A stretch of 64,000 nucleotides of DNA from Anthostomella pinea (GCA_963556695.1 CAUWAG010000020.1:620001-684000); one strand, 5' to 3'; positions 21,757 through 33,669 are shown, counted from the first letter of the stretch. Translations and numbers: made by a program. Notes: generated from the letters alone by a model not told the origin.

Positions 21757-24700
21757 ATGGCGCCGTCAAAGCGCCCTCCGCCTCCGGTCGTAGACTTGAC
21801 CGGAGACCCTCCCCGGAAGGCCGCCCGGTCCAGCAATGGGTCATTTGTGCAGTCCTCAAGCCAACATGCGCCGTCTTCCAAGCCCTACCATTCAACTCCC
21901 CCATCTTCGTCATTGGCCGCTAGTCAGCAAGGACCACGTTCCTCGTGGGCTGAGGTCTCGGATGATGAGGAAAATGTTGATTACAGCCAGACCCCGCAGA
22001 TGGAATTCTACGGCACGATGGAGACCAAGATCGTGGGTGTCAGATACTACAGCGGCGTGGTGACTCCGGGCGAGTCTATCATTTGCCGCCGCGAAGCAGG
22101 AAATCCATATGACAGCAACGCAATTCGTATCGACAACGTCATGGGCTCTCAGATCGGCCACTTGTCCCGCAATGTGGTGACCAAGCTCGCGCGTTACATC
22201 GACAGGCACGGTATCGTCCTGGAAGGGGTGCTCAATGGCCACAAAGGCGCTTTTGACTGTCCCATCCGCCTTTACTTCTACGGTCCAAGCGACCCTTCAG
22301 CCCGGCTACCGCTTGAGGAAAAGCTGAAAGCTGACAAGATCTTGAAGGCCACGGAGCTGAAGAACACCAGGAAAGAAGCCGAAGCCCAAAGAGCCGTCGC
22401 CATGGGCCTTAAAAACGGGACGCCTGCTGTTGGATTGGGGTCTTCCCAAGAAGCAGAACAGGAAGACTTCCTCCAGAACAGCGAAGAGATTGATATCAGA
22501 GAAGACCTCAGTGCCCTCGACGTATTCGCCATGGACGAAGATACGCTCTCGAGGATGCCAATGGCTACGCAGCCGGATGCTGTTGAGTCGAAACTCCTGC
22601 CATACCAGCTTCAGGTAAGATTCAGCATACCTCTCGCATATAATCTCTAACGACCCCAGGGACTGGCTTGGATGACAGCCAAAGAGAACCCCCAACTTCC
22701 CCCTCCAGGATCCAACGATGTTGTTCAGATGTGGAAGCGTAACGGCCAGAACGGGTTCAAGAACATCGTCTCCAGTCACGTTACCAATGATCGCCCGGCT
22801 CTGGCGTCTGGCGGACTTCTTTGCGACGACATGGGACTGGGCAAGACTCTCCAGATCATAAGTTTGATCTTGACCATTGGTTTTGATGACGGCCCAACCC
22901 TGCTTATTGCACCTGCAGGCGTGATGAGCAACTGGGAACAGCAAATGTACCGCCATGTCAAGGTTGACGAAGCTCCACGTGTGTTGAGATATCATCGGCA
23001 GAAGGGTGGACAATATTCACCACAAGACTTCCTGAAGTATGACGTCGTCATCACCAGCTATGGGAAGCTAATTGCTGAATTCACTGTCAATGACAAGCAA
23101 GGGCTCTTCTCGATGACTTGGCGACGTGTAGTTCTGGATGAAGGCCACAAAATCCGGAACGCGGCAACCAAGGCGGCCCAAGCCGCCTGCATCCTGAAAG
23201 CCAAATCTCGCTGGGTTCTGACGGGTACTCCGATGTAAGCGATCTGCCAAAACACCGCCGCCAATCCAGTCCGAGCCTGGGAATGCTGACCACCTATGTA
23301 ACCAGAGTCAACGATGTCTTCGATTTCCTGTCATATCTGCGTTTTCTCAGGATCACCGGAGGCGTCGAGCAGAAAGCGCTGTTTTCGAACAAGATTGGTC
23401 AACCACTTAAGGATAACTCGGGGGACAAGAACGCGAACCAGAGCCAAAAGCGCACGGAGGCTCAGAAACTCTTCCAGTTCTTAGTTCAAGACCTGTGTCT
23501 TCGGCGCAAGAAAGACATGAGGTACATCGACCTGAAGCTCCCCGACAAGAAGGAATTCTTGCACCGAGTCACTTTCACGGAGCGTGAAAAGGAAAAGTAC
23601 AACACATTACTGTGTGTAATTGCTAGCCCTGAATATGATGTTTATGCTAATAATCCGTCAGGTCAAAAGCTCAGGAGGCCTTGCGAGTGTACGAAAAGGG
23701 GAAGAACAAGCGGAAAAGAGGCTCTCAGCCAGCAGTCGAGCCGGTCAAATTCGCGGGCGTACTGGAACAACTTCTGCGCCTTAGACAGATGTGAGTGCAG
23801 CCTGAAGCTTCTGTACTGTCCTGCTACTTCATACGTTGGCCACATTCTGGTATTTCGATCATCCAGGCCATAACTAAGCATTGAGTCATAGGTGCTGTCA
23901 CTGGAGTATGACCGGATCTCATGTTACGGAAATCCTTCAACAGCTCGACGATCAAGAGCTCGTCGATTTCACGGACGACAACCAGAAAATCCTCCAAGAA
24001 GCTCTGCTTGAGGCCAACAACAGTGGTGAGGAATGTCCAATCTGCTATGACGCAATCAGCATGCATAAGCCCGTGATCACGGCATGCAAGCATCGCTTTG
24101 GAATGAAATGTGTTACGGAGGCCATCAAACGAAATGGCAGCTGCCCAATGTGCCGGCAGAAACTCATAGTGGACCAGCTGCTCGAGCTCGAGGTTGTGGA
24201 CCCCAAGGCTCGCGCAGATGAGATGCCAAACACCCATAGCTCCAAAACCGACCACTTGGAGCGCATCGTGGAGAAGCATCTTGCTGATCCGAAGTCAAAG
24301 GTGGTTATCTTTTCTCAGTGGACGAAGTTCCTCGACATCATCGAGTGCGTCTTGGCTGAGGCGGGACACAACTCGGTTCGCCTCGAAGGATGTATGACTA
24401 TAAGCCAACGAGACAAAGCCATCGAGGCCTTGAACACTGACCCTGACACTCGAATCATGCTGGTTAGCTTGCAAGCTGCCAGTGTCGGTGTTAACTTGGT
24501 TGGAGCCGACACTGTGATCCTTGCGGACTGCTGTAAGATTTGTGTCCCTTGGCTACTAATAGCAAATGCTAACACTGCACCAGGGTGGGCACCAGCAATC
24601 GAAGACCAAGCGGTAGACCGTGTGCATCGACTGGGCCAAGAGAGGCCAGTGACGGTCTATAAATTCGTCGTGGAACAGTCGGTTGAGTATCGCGTGCTCA

Positions 24701-24864
24701 AGATTCAAGCCGAAAAGCGGCAATTAGTCGCCCTTGCATTCCAGGAGAAGGACGGCGGTCAGAAAAAGGAGACACTGAGCGACATTCAACGGTTGCTCTC
24801 GTCAACTCCGGACGACGAGCCTGCCCCGGGCGAACCTGACGACAGTGACCCAGTGATGGGATGA
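21757..24864 (+). CDS. HIRAN-SNF2-RING helicase, Rad5/HLTF type
   Basis: Six exons (21757-22614, 22660-23234, 23306-23611, 23662-23790, 23892-24532, 24584-24864) give 929 residues with phases that all agree. Domain order: HIRAN at about 84-175 (GVRYYSGVVTPGESIICRREAGNPYDSNAIRI), SNF2 ATPase from about 282 with Walker A DDMGLGKT (near 345) and Walker B-like LDEGH, TGTP motif at the second splice site, RING at about 671-711 (CPICYDAI, CKHRFGMKC, CPMC) inserted between ATPase lobes, then the helicase C lobe (SKVVIFSQWTKFLDII, QAASVGVNLVGAD, DQAVDRVHRLGQ). This is the architecture of Rad5 and HLTF, which polyubiquitinate PCNA and remodel stalled forks in the nucleus. Fungi hold several paralogues, so true Rad5 orthology is not proven. 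The third donor is GTGTGT, weaker than the others. Confidence 0.9.
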
Positions 24865-25600
24865 CGGGCTAGGAAAGGTGTAACGACGCTCACTAATGCG
24901 GTTGATCCACCCAGAATGTATGGTGCTGCAAATTCTCGCGATGTTGGGCTCAAGCAAGCTAGAAGTCTTGTTGCTGGTCAATCTTCCTCTACATAGACTG
25001 TACATTAAACACGCAGATCCCTCTGCTCGTTCGTTGTGCATTTTGATGGCCATAAAATCAATTCAGCAATGGCTGCAAGTAAGCAGCGACTGACAGTACG
25101 ATGAGTGAAAAGTGGCCAAAAGAATAAAAGGATGTCGTGCCACTTGCCAACCCGCCAACTCGAAACCCCACCCTGTCCAAAGAACTGCCAAAAGAAAGGT
25201 TCTGCTTCATTGAGCAGAACCCCCAGAAACGCGTTGTTATCTGTCAAGTGGGCTGTCCTGTCGCGGGGTTTTGAACCCCTAGAGCAGGCTTACATATGAA
25301 GCGGAGTTCATACTGTCCACGTTCGATGAAGATTTTGGTCTTGTTTTGCCATATATGCTGGAGGCTGAATTGGTCCCGCATTACTGCCGTGCCATTTCCC
25401 TAATGTCGACCTTGGCTCTTTATCAAATGATGTCTCGTCTCCCTACCTAGCCTGCGTCAACCATACGAGTTTTCCTACCTGCACTTCACTGGTGTCAACA
25501 GCGTCCACGCTGTTTAGTCGTTTGGTATGGCAAATCCCTACCATTGAGGTTATTCATGTCTTTGCTCTATGCTACATGGGTACGTACCCATTACATTACA
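24865..25600. other. Convergent intergenic region
   Basis: Downstream of the helicase (+) and the ceramidase (-). A palindromic GGGG-TTTTGAA-CCCC hairpin lies at about 25263-25278, see rejected items. No gene seen. Confidence 0.45.
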
Positions 25601-26590
25601 TTACACCTCCTTCTCCTTCTCCTTCTCCAACTCCGTCCGCACCTCCCTCACGATATCCATGAACCGCGCTGCCGCGATCCCGGTCAGGATGTGCCACCAG
25701 CCATGCAGTTCAAACGCCCAGGCCCAGGGCAGGCCGACGCGCGCGCGCAGCGCCCGCAGCTCGGCGCAGTACTCGAGGTCAATTTGCCAGAGGATATACC
25801 CCGAAGCCAGCACGACGAGCGCCCGAGCGGCGCGGCGCGCCCACTCGCGCCGTTTTTCAGGGGCGAATGGCGGAGCGTGCCGGTAGAGGAGGTGGTAGCC
25901 TCGCAACCCGATCAGCGCGAGGATTAGCCAGAAGCCTGTTGCGTGGTAGATTATCTTGCCCGTCCAGACGTAGAAGGCGGCGAAGAGGGTGAAGGCTAGG
26001 GTTAGGGCTGTGTTTGTTTTGAGCTGTTTGCTGCGGTTTTGAGTTGGCGATGGTGAGGTTGAGGTTGAGGATGAGGACGAGGATGGGGATGAGGAAGAGG
26101 CATGCGACACCGTCAGCAGGCCCTGCAGCAGCGACCACACGATCCCGAGCATGCCCAGCTCGTCGGCGAACTGCATTGTCTGCCGCAGGGTCGCGTGGAA
26201 GGCGAACGAGGCCACGCCGAGCACGAGGAGCGAGTGGGACATGAAGTCTGTCCTTGGCGCGAAGAGCCCGCGGCTTTTGGGGCCGCTATACATGTAGCGC
26301 AGGGCGAGGTAGACTGGGAATATCGGGTTAGAAATAGACTTGTGGTGGTGGTGTCTGAGACCGGACTGGACATACCGTAGATCAGGTTCGTCAGCGTGTT
26401 TATGAACTCGGCTAGATACCTGGTGACGGCGTAGTCCTCTTCGCAAAAGCTGTGCTCTGATTAGCCCTGTGGTATGTAATATCTTCACGATGCATCTGGC
26501 TGTTGCTTACTTGGCGGTGCTTGTCGGCGGGCTCCAGGCGCCGCTTAGCGCGTAGCGGTCACCGGCGAAATGCCGATTGTGGTGCCCCAT
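25601..26590 (-). CDS. Alkaline ceramidase (YPC1/YDC1 family)
   Basis: Exons 26590-26511, 26449-26376 and 26313-25601 (introns 61 and 62 nt) encode 288 residues. The enzyme cleaves (phyto- or dihydro-)ceramide to sphingoid base and fatty acid in the ER/Golgi membrane. The family pattern is complete: N-terminal WSPPTSTANFCEEDY (acidic Ca-binding loop, residues 27-33), SFAFHATLRQTMQFADELGM (His91, Asp102), and FELHGWWHILTG (His255, His259), which together make the zinc site of the alkaline ceramidase/PAQR fold. About seven hydrophobic helices are visible. A Ser-rich loop (HASSSSPSSSSSS...) after the third helix is longer than in yeast. The end EKEKEKEV is a lysine-rich ER-retention-like tail encoded by a CTCCTT repeat. 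Confidence 0.92.
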
Positions 26591-27957
26591 ATTGAAGCTC
26601 GAGGATACTACGGCAGTCCCTGGGCGCAGAGAAATCGCGGTGTCTCGTCGTGTGCTTCGGACGCGTCGGGATTGAAATTTGCAGATGAGCTTGGTAAAAG
26701 GGAGGTGAGGTCAAAGAGATTAAGATGAGAACCCTACCGCACGTGATGAGACTCGGGCCCGGGCTACGAGACAGGGGCCCGCAGGAACCGGGGAAACATG
26801 GAAGCGATGCATACTACGGGTTATGTACGACGGTTGTGAAAACAGACTTTGATTTATTTACTCTTACTTTGGGATGAGATTGTTTCGCAATTCGGGCACG
26901 GTTCCTTATGACTCCTTTGTGCATCCAAGTCTTTTGGTGGTTGGTCTCTCTACCTGCACGGACCTCGAGCTCGGAGTATACAGTAACCCCTGCCTTGGTG
27001 TCATGGGACAGCAGAACATGCTGATCGTACGACGGCTTGATGGTTATAGTTCTGTTAGCCAATTGAGTTCTTGAATGCTGGGGTTGGAAAGCAGTTTGTG
27101 GTTTGGTTCAAACAGTCTGTCGATGTCTTGACTCCTGAGTGCTGAACTCGACAGCTCGGACGGCAGGGCTCGGGCGATGACCCTACCCAGCCAAGAGGCA
27201 CTTCATAAGACATGAAATGAGAACCCCCTTTGAACTACAGGCAGCTATGACAACCCACCGGAGTATCGGCTTCCCGGCTATCTTAGACCACGAAGGTGAC
27301 CATTCATCTTTGTCTACCCCTTTTCCAGCCCTACCAAATAGTCGTGACCATGCCAAGTATTCACATGGCCATGGGCTGCAGTCCTTGTAGACTCTGTAAG
27401 CAGCGACAAATTTACGTTGCACTGCCTGTGGCGGTGAGCTGTCTCGGAATGGACGCACCCAGAAGATAGTGACGGTCACCAGCAGATACGCAACGTGCGA
27501 GCGGATACATCACGGCTAGTTGACTTGCCGGCAAGATGCAGAGCCAAGAGCTCGTCAGCCACCTTGAGTGTTATCGAAGAATCCATCGTGAAAGAGGAAT
27601 GAAGTACAGCCGTTTCCAGGCGGCCGTCTCGCTGCGCCCCTTAACTAGGTAGGTAGTCTGTACGAAAACAACAACATGCATTCCAGCAGGGGCGGGCCGG
27701 CCGTGCGTCGCATGGATGCAGCCGAGACGTTGCACTGCAGGACATACTTCAGCCGATTTAGATCTGCACATGGATCCCCCGGCCACGCAGGTGAGGGAGT
27801 CTGGAGCCTTGCAGGGCGGAAGTCCGAGTAGTCAGGCCTGACTGTAGAGGATATTGGCCATACGGTGAGCAAGCAAGCCGCTGCTGTTGCAGGAACCGGT
27901 CGTCCAGTGGTACTTGGGCACTCTTCAAAGGTGACGAGTGAGGCAGATACGTAAGTA
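26591..27957. other. Intergenic region at the edge of the accessory zone
   Basis: No gene recognised in this 1.4 kb. It ends at the TA target site of the first Fot/pogo element. Confidence 0.5.
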
Positions 27958-28291
27958 ACGGCGGGGGCATGCAGATGGGACAGCCCCCCAGATGGGACAG
28001 TGCCCCCACCAAAACACAACATTTGCACCCACCCACATCTCTATCGGGATTAAAGCTGTAGATATCGTAAATATATCGTCTGAATTGTCTTTTCTTGGTG
28101 TTTCTTCCAATGTGGAATTTATTAGGTGTCCTATAGCGGGATGTCCCATGGCGGGGGTCGGAAGTTAGCACGTCCGGCCCTAATCTGAGGAGTAATGGGA
28201 CCCGTGCCCCCTATCCCCTCTAACCAGGCAGAAGTTCTGCGGTTCTTTTTTTCCTTTTTTTTGTAAGTATCATAGGCTTCAGTATGTCAAA

Positions 28292-30424
28292 ATGGCGTCT
28301 TTATACACCAAAGAAGACCTTGCTGAGGCGATAGCCACCGTGAACAGTGACGATCTGTCCCTCCAAAAGGCTGTCCAGCGCTATAGAATACCAAAAACCA
28401 CCCTTTCTCACAAAGTTAAAGACTCTATGATGCCTATAACTGACACTTAATATAAAGGACATACTCACAGGCAGAAGATAAGCCCTGTTAAAAAAAAAGG
28501 TGGTTTTATGGATTCTGTACCAAAAAAAGGCCGGCCATGCCCCTACTCATGCCAATATGAGGTACATCATCCAGAAGATCCTACAATCTCAGAGAGAACC
28601 GCCTTATCTTGGGGGCCATTACATGCGAAATTTTATCCGCCAGAATTCGGAGATAAAGACCAAAATAAGCAAAAAACTTGACTACAAGCATATCAATGCT
28701 GCCATTCCCGATAACATCCATGGTTATCATGACTGCTACACAGATTTCGATTTCATCAAGCCCGGGAACCGCGCAAATGTCAATAAGTACGGCATTATGC
28801 AGGGCCAGCAGTACATACGTCCAATCCAAGTGTTTTTTAGACGGCTAACCGGGAGGTTATAGGTCTAATGGCCTTGTAATAAGCAGTTCTGGCTCAAAAG
28901 GGGCCAACGTCAAGTCTAACGATAACCGTACGTGGACTACCGTGGTAGAATCGATCACTGCCACTGGGAAAAAGCTCCGGCCGCTGGTTATCTTCAAGGC
29001 AAAGTCAATACAGACGCAGTGGTTCAAAGAGCAGCTTATTCTCGAGTATCCCGGGGTGGCAAACTGGATAGTGACTTACTCTGCTAATGGCTGGTCTTTA
29101 AACGCGATCGCGCTCAAATGGCTTAAAAAGGTTATTTTATTTTATTTTTTAATGTTAATTATATGCTAAACAATCCCCTAGATCTATCTGCCAGATACTG
29201 TCCCTGAAGACCCGAATGAGTTCCGCCTATTGGTGCTCGATGGCTGTGACGGCCTGCACAAACCTTCCCATATGACAAGTGGATACTTCTTAATAGGGGA
29301 AGGATCTGACCAGAGGATCCCCTTAAAGGGGCAACCTCCCACTGTACCTATCTCTCTCTCTCTTTCTTTCCTCTCTAGTCTTGATATTCTCATCAATAGA
29401 GTAATAGCTGCTTGCTGCAGGCCATGTCCCAGCTCCTCAGTATGCTCGCCGTGACAATGGCCATGGCAGCCACTGCTCAGATGATTTTATATATCTGTGC
29501 TATATAAATAACGTCTATCTGAGCTTTTTTCCTGCCCATACGGTAGGTTATATCCTCAATTAGTAATTATTCCGCTAATAGGGGTAGTCTCACATCTTTC
29601 AGCCCCTGGATCTGACCGTTTTCTCTGTGGAGAAGGCCGCCTATCGCTGCCTCATCAACCAGCTCGGTCAGTTGAACGATTCGGCCCCTATTGACAAGAT
29701 TAAGTTCTTTTCTTGCCTGGCGAAAGCCCGTGACGAAGCTACTCCTGCTATCGGGCGTTCGGGATGGCGTGCTGCTGGCCTTTGGCCCGTAAATAGGAAC
29801 AAGACACTGATAAACGAGCATATGGTAAAGGCAGCAGAGATACAAGCAACAGTTGCTGCTATAATGAACCCTGAAACCACCCCTGATGCCCTGGAAACCC
29901 CTATATCAGGGCAGGATATAGCCCTGATGTTGTCAACAGTCACAGAGACCCCTGAGCAACAAGCAGCAATACGCACGGTCACAAAGTCAAACGATGAGAT
30001 GGTGGTTGAGTTAGCCATCCTGAAGCTACAAAACCAGACAAAAGAAGACAAGATCGAGCGTTTATAGCCTAAAAAGCGCCGTAAGGCCCCCCATGAAGAG
30101 CCTGATCAACGGCTATAGAGGATAAGAGACGTTATTTAGGAGCAGATTGAGCATACAGAGGCCGCACAAGTGCTGATTGACCAGCGGGCGGAGAGACGAC
30201 GACTTTTGCGCGAAGTGCAGAACCTGGAGACCAAAGAATCAGAGGAATCGCTTTCTAAGGACTCCCTCTTCTCTGATTCAATAGATTTAGAAGATCTAGA
30301 TGAAGGGGTGATTGTTAATAAAGAGGGCGAGGGGATGTCTGACGAGCCGGATGATGAAGAGGAAGAGCCCATTGTGATGCGATCTCAGCGCCGAGAAATC
30401 CGTCAACCCACGCGTTACCACTAA
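28292..30424 (+). pseudogene. Fot/pogo transposase, interrupted
   Basis: Starts MASLYTKEDLAEAIATVN, a psq-type helix-turn-helix. The CENP-B-type second DNA-binding domain follows (WILYQKKAGHAPTHANMRYI, YMRNFIRQN, IKTKISKKLDY), then the DDE domain. Stop codons and frame changes break it (after residue 53, near 28862, and near 30067). The first catalytic position reads NVNKYGIMQG where active relatives have an Asp before the acidic residue. The second Asp (LVLDG) is directly followed by the nested insert at 29245-29456; beyond it the frame resumes with HGSHCSDDF, then FFPAHT and QPLDLTVFS. The C-terminal helical and acidic tail (30130-30424) is largely readable. The gene is dead both by mutation and by insertion. 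Confidence 0.88.
29245..29456 (+). mobile_element. Short LTR-like element, copy 1 (solo LTR), inside the transposase
   Basis: 212 bp, begins TGTGACGGCC and ends GCCGTGACA, so it has TG...CA ends with a 9-bp near-perfect inverted repeat. It is flanked by a 5-bp duplication ATGGC (29240-29244 and 29457-29461). These traits fit a solo LTR. Contains a CT-rich stretch (TATCTCTCTCTCTCTTTC). Two further copies occur in this window. Confidence 0.85.
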
Positions 30425-30590
30425 AAGCACTGATATTGCTAAAAATACCAAGAAAAGGCGATTCTTTTGATATATATATATTATCTATAACCTCAATACC
30501 AGTGGGGTTATATGTGGGTACAAATGTTGTGTTTTGGTGGGGGAACTGTCCCATCTGGGGGGCTGTCCCATCTGCATGCCCCCGCCGTTA

Positions 30591-31315
30591 TCTATCTCAG
30601 GAAAGGGGGCATCGGCTGTGTAGTTTGTAGTCACGTTGTTGTTTGCGAGGTCGAATGATACCTCCATCCGGAGGGATCCGTCTCTTTGCACTTTGCGATC
30701 ATCATAAGCGCGCGAGGCTTGCTCATCCGATCCTGTCGGCTACCCAAGTGCCGGGGAATTGAGGTGGGTATAAGTCCAAAGAATGTGGCAGTGTAGCTGC
30801 AGCCGAGCTTCCAAATATGTCAGCTGAAGAAGCGCGGCTGATGGACCAATGACCAGAGGGTTGGCACTGGCATGTTTCCCCAACGGGTAAACGGGGTGGC
30901 TTGGTCTTCAACGAACCCTCCAATCAGGAACGAGACGACAGACTCTCCCTCGCAGGACATGGTGCATGCGCCTCCCGGAATGCTCCATGCCCGTTGGCTA
31001 CACTGCATTGGCTTATTTCGGGACTCTTTGTTCTCCGTGCCCATGTTTGCTCACTTCGATGAACACCGCGATGTTTATTCTTAGCCTCGCAATCAACTCT
31101 TTGTCCCCACCAACAGCCTCGTCCAGCAAACAGTACTGGAAGTATGGTAGGTGGGTAAAATATATAATGCTCGGTGAGCGGTGCTGGATAAACATGTTCC
31201 AATCTTCAACACATCGCTCCAGTCTTCAACGCATTGTTCCAACTTGCAAACGCCGATACCTACAATCAACCAGTCGCCTCTATCACCTCGATAACATAAC
31301 CACCTATTCAGCAAA
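30591..31315. other. Promoter region of the secreted-protein gene
   Basis: No other gene recognised. The 3' part is C/T-rich with repeated TTCAACACAT / TTCAACGCAT motifs between 31204 and 31234. Confidence 0.45.
31161..31168 (+). promoter_or_regulatory. TATA-like box
   Basis: TATATAAT, 148 bp upstream of the ATG of the secreted-protein gene; distance suits a fungal TATA box with a leader of about 100 nt. Predicted from sequence only. Confidence 0.4.
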
Positions 31316-31840
31316 ATGCAGACTTTCATCCCCATCTCCCTTCTCCTCGGGGCCTTCGCATCCATATCTCAGGGCGCCTCGATCCCCACTGCTCGTTTCC
31401 AGTTCTCCGTAGCAGACATCGCCGATGCAACCAACAAATGGGCCGCTGACACCAGCAAAGTCTCCCAGTTCCTATCTAGGGCCCCGATCCTGCTCGGGTC
31501 CGACCTCACCACGGCAGCCCAGGTAGCACTCGCCGCCGAGAAGGACGAACTCACTCACAAGAGCGTCCTGGACCAGCAGTTCGCTGCCAACCCATCAGTT
31601 CAGAGCGCGAAGAACACTCTCGAGAACCCGAACAACTTTCAGTTCGTCGTCGATGGTCTGACGACTCTTTCCAACGGTGCCGCCCTCTCGGCAAAGCAAG
31701 TCAGCGACTTGGTTGATCAGATCAACTTGACTCGTTGCAAGAACGTGCTCCCGGCTATTGATCGGTACTTCTCCGCCAGTTCTGCGGTGCTTCAGAATGG
31801 TCTCAGCTTAGTTGCCAACCGACCCAACAACTGCCCTTAG
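31316..31840 (+). CDS. Small secreted protein, effector- or wall-like
   Basis: Single exon, 174 residues. A clear signal peptide (MQTFIPISLLLGAFASISQG, cut near ASIP) is followed by an all-helical, Ala/Ser/Asn-rich mature protein of about 154 residues. It has two cysteines (LTRCKNVL and the C-terminal NNCP) that could form one disulfide, and one NLT glycosylation sequon. There is no transmembrane segment and no GPI signal. The general look recalls fungal HsbA/galactomannoprotein-type secreted proteins, but I cannot confirm the family. It lies 0.7 kb from a Fot element and 0.1 kb from a MITE, the setting in which fungal effector genes are often found. That role is inference only. Confidence 0.75.
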   Translation: MQTFIPISLLLGAFASISQGASIPTARFQFSVADIADATNKWAADTSKVSQFLSRAPILLGSDLTTAAQVALAAEKDELTHKSVLDQQFAANPSVQSAKNTLENPNNFQFVVDGLTTLSNGAALSAKQVSDLVDQINLTRCKNVLPAIDRYFSASSAVLQNGLSLVANRPNNCP

Positions 31841-31950
31841 AGGTTATCTATGGATCTGGGACAGGAAATTAGAGAGCTGAAGTGGATCGTGGAGGAATTA
31901 TGTCGGGAATAATTAGTACGAGGACTCATATAGCCGTATAGTCCTATAAA

Positions 31951-32122
31951 GAGTCCTGCTATTTGCACCTTGTTATAACTCCTGATTTGCACCTTTCTTC
32001 CACTCCTATCTCTCCAGGCAGCTGGTAGATTGAGGTTGTCGGTGCAGTTGTGCTGAGATAGGGGGCTGTATATAGCTGGCTGGCAGGTGGGGTGTGAATA
32101 CAAGGTGCAAATAGCAGGACTC
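31951..32122. mobile_element. MITE-like element with perfect 23-bp terminal inverted repeats
   Basis: 172 bp. The left end (31951-31973, starting GAGTCCTGCTATTTGC) and the right end (32100-32122) are exact reverse complements over 23 bp. There is no coding capacity. The target duplication is not clear, so the superfamily is unassigned. It lies just past the stop codon of the secreted-protein gene, probably in its 3' UTR. Confidence 0.75.
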
Positions 32123-32740
32123 GATATAAATTCATTTCTGCACCTAGCGACGTTGCCTTGTTCCGTAACTTTCCCGCTGAGCGGTAAGATAAAAAACTGG
32201 CATAAGCAGCTCGTATAAGCGGTTTACTCCAGGCGGGGATGACTGGAATAAGCACCAACCGCTGCTTATTACATGGCGGATTAATCATTCAAGATTTGTA
32301 TGGTGTACATGTAGGTCCTCGGTGAGCAAATTGGCAATGTTCCAGGCAGTTAAGCCCCATGCGAGGAAGCCCATTATGTAGTCAGGTTAAAAGGGAGAAG
32401 TGATTCCTCAGGCAGAGATTTGGGTTGGCTTTGGTATACTTCTCTCAAAATCTTTCGTGCACGACAGAAGGTCTTATAATCACTTTGTCCTCAATTTCTC
32501 ATGATCTCCGGTGATTCAGAGGGGGGAGAAGTGATTTAGAGGGCGGGCAGGTGATTGATTGCTGCTGGGATCCGAACATTTCGGATGACATGCCGTGGCG
32601 GTGTAGATGAGCCAATGGGCACACCGATGTACCGACTACGGCTCCGTGAGGAATGTAGTCATTGAAAGCATAATTCAACGATTGAAGTTCATTTGCCGTA
32701 GCCAACTATAGCTAATCCCGTATATATCACTCCAACGTCT
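32123..32740. other. Intergenic region
   Basis: 3' side of the hydrolase gene. No gene recognised. Confidence 0.45.
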
Positions 32741-33669
32741 CTATATATCCCGAGCAGTAACGACCCCCACTATGGCATCAGCAACAGACTGAGCAGCGTT
32801 GAAGTTAGGGCAGTGTCCAGACACGACGGTGAACTTTTGGACCTTGCGGCCCGTGGCGGCTTCAACGTCCCTAACCATGCTCGGCTGCTCGACAAGGGGA
32901 ATCGATATGTCCTCCGACGTGTGAATATTCGCCACGGGGATCTCCCGCCACGAAACCCTCTCCAGGGGCTGGAACATGGCCTTCCCATGCCATCGGCACA
33001 ACGTCTTGATATAATCCTCGACATCGGTAGCCTCAACGGCGCCCGGGTAGCTGAGCCCAAACGACGTGGCTGGGTCGCGCTGCACGAAAGTCTGGTCCCC
33101 AGCAACGTCGAAGACGAGAGGCATGTCCTCCATGTTGCTGTACTCCCTGGACTTATCAGAGGTAGACATTCCCTCGCGCAGCGCGTAGCCGGCCATGTAC
33201 ACGAGCAGCGAGACGCCGCCTTTCCGGCCGTTAGTAGTGCGCTCCGCGAGGCCTAGCCCGCACAGCGCGTTCGAGCACACTTGGCCGCCGTATGAGTGAC
33301 CGACGATGACGACTGCGCGGCCCGCAAGCACTAGGCTTTCCATGTAGCCTCGCACCAGCTGCGTGTCGTTAGTCAGGTCGGCGTTAGGCGGGCGCGCCTC
33401 ATTGCACTGCGTGTACGTTAATATTCTATCTTTAAACCCGTATGGCAAATTTCTAAGATGGAGAAGGGAAGGGGACAACAAAGCTTGTTCTCGAATACAA
33501 GGCCCAGGGTCTTGGGATGGGATGTTTTCATACGTACCGTTGGGAGCCGCGGTACGTGAACCTCGAAGCCCGCGGCCTCGAGGGCTGTCGAGAGCTTCTC
33601 GTAGCTTGCGGGCGTGTGGAATGCGCCGCCGACGATGACGATTATGGGCTTGATTTCAGAGGTGGACAT
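32741..33669 (-). CDS. Alpha/beta hydrolase
   Basis: Exons 33669-33538 and 33406-32741, with a 131-nt intron in phase 0, encode 265 residues. The fold markers are in order: IIVIVGGAFHTPASYEKL (first strand and oxyanion loop), VVIVGHSYGGQV (nucleophile elbow G-H-S-Y-G, catalytic Ser near residue 79), VFDVAGDQ region with PVANIHTSEDISIPL (late acid region), and VVSGHCPNF (catalytic His near the C-terminus). This is the AB_hydrolase_6 layout common in fungal salicylate-esterase-like and secondary-metabolite hydrolases. There is no signal peptide, so it should be intracellular. The substrate is not known. No biosynthetic cluster surrounds it. Confidence 0.85.

Larger units (their letters stand above)
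27958..30588 (+). mobile_element. Fot/pogo-type DNA transposon with a nested LTR-like insertion
   Basis: The ends are long terminal inverted repeats of about 70 bp: the left one starts ACGGCGGGGGCATGCAG and the right one is its near-perfect complement up to 30588. The element is flanked by TA on both sides (27956-27957 and 30589-30590), the target duplication of Tc1/mariner-pogo elements. It is 2,631 bp long, or 2,414 bp after removing the nested insert and one copy of its 5-bp duplication. It carries a broken transposase on the plus strand. The two inverted repeats differ by only a few bases, so the insertion is not very old. Confidence 0.92.

Noticed and set aside
25250..25300. Possible tRNA with a T-arm-like GGGG-TTCAAAA-CCCC hairpin (minus strand)
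   Set aside because: No D arm, no anticodon stem at the right distance and no pairing acceptor. A simple palindrome is enough to explain it.
31316..31840. Firm assignment of the secreted protein to the HsbA family
   Set aside because: Length and composition fit loosely, but the characteristic repeats of that family are not clear; kept as an unnamed secreted protein.
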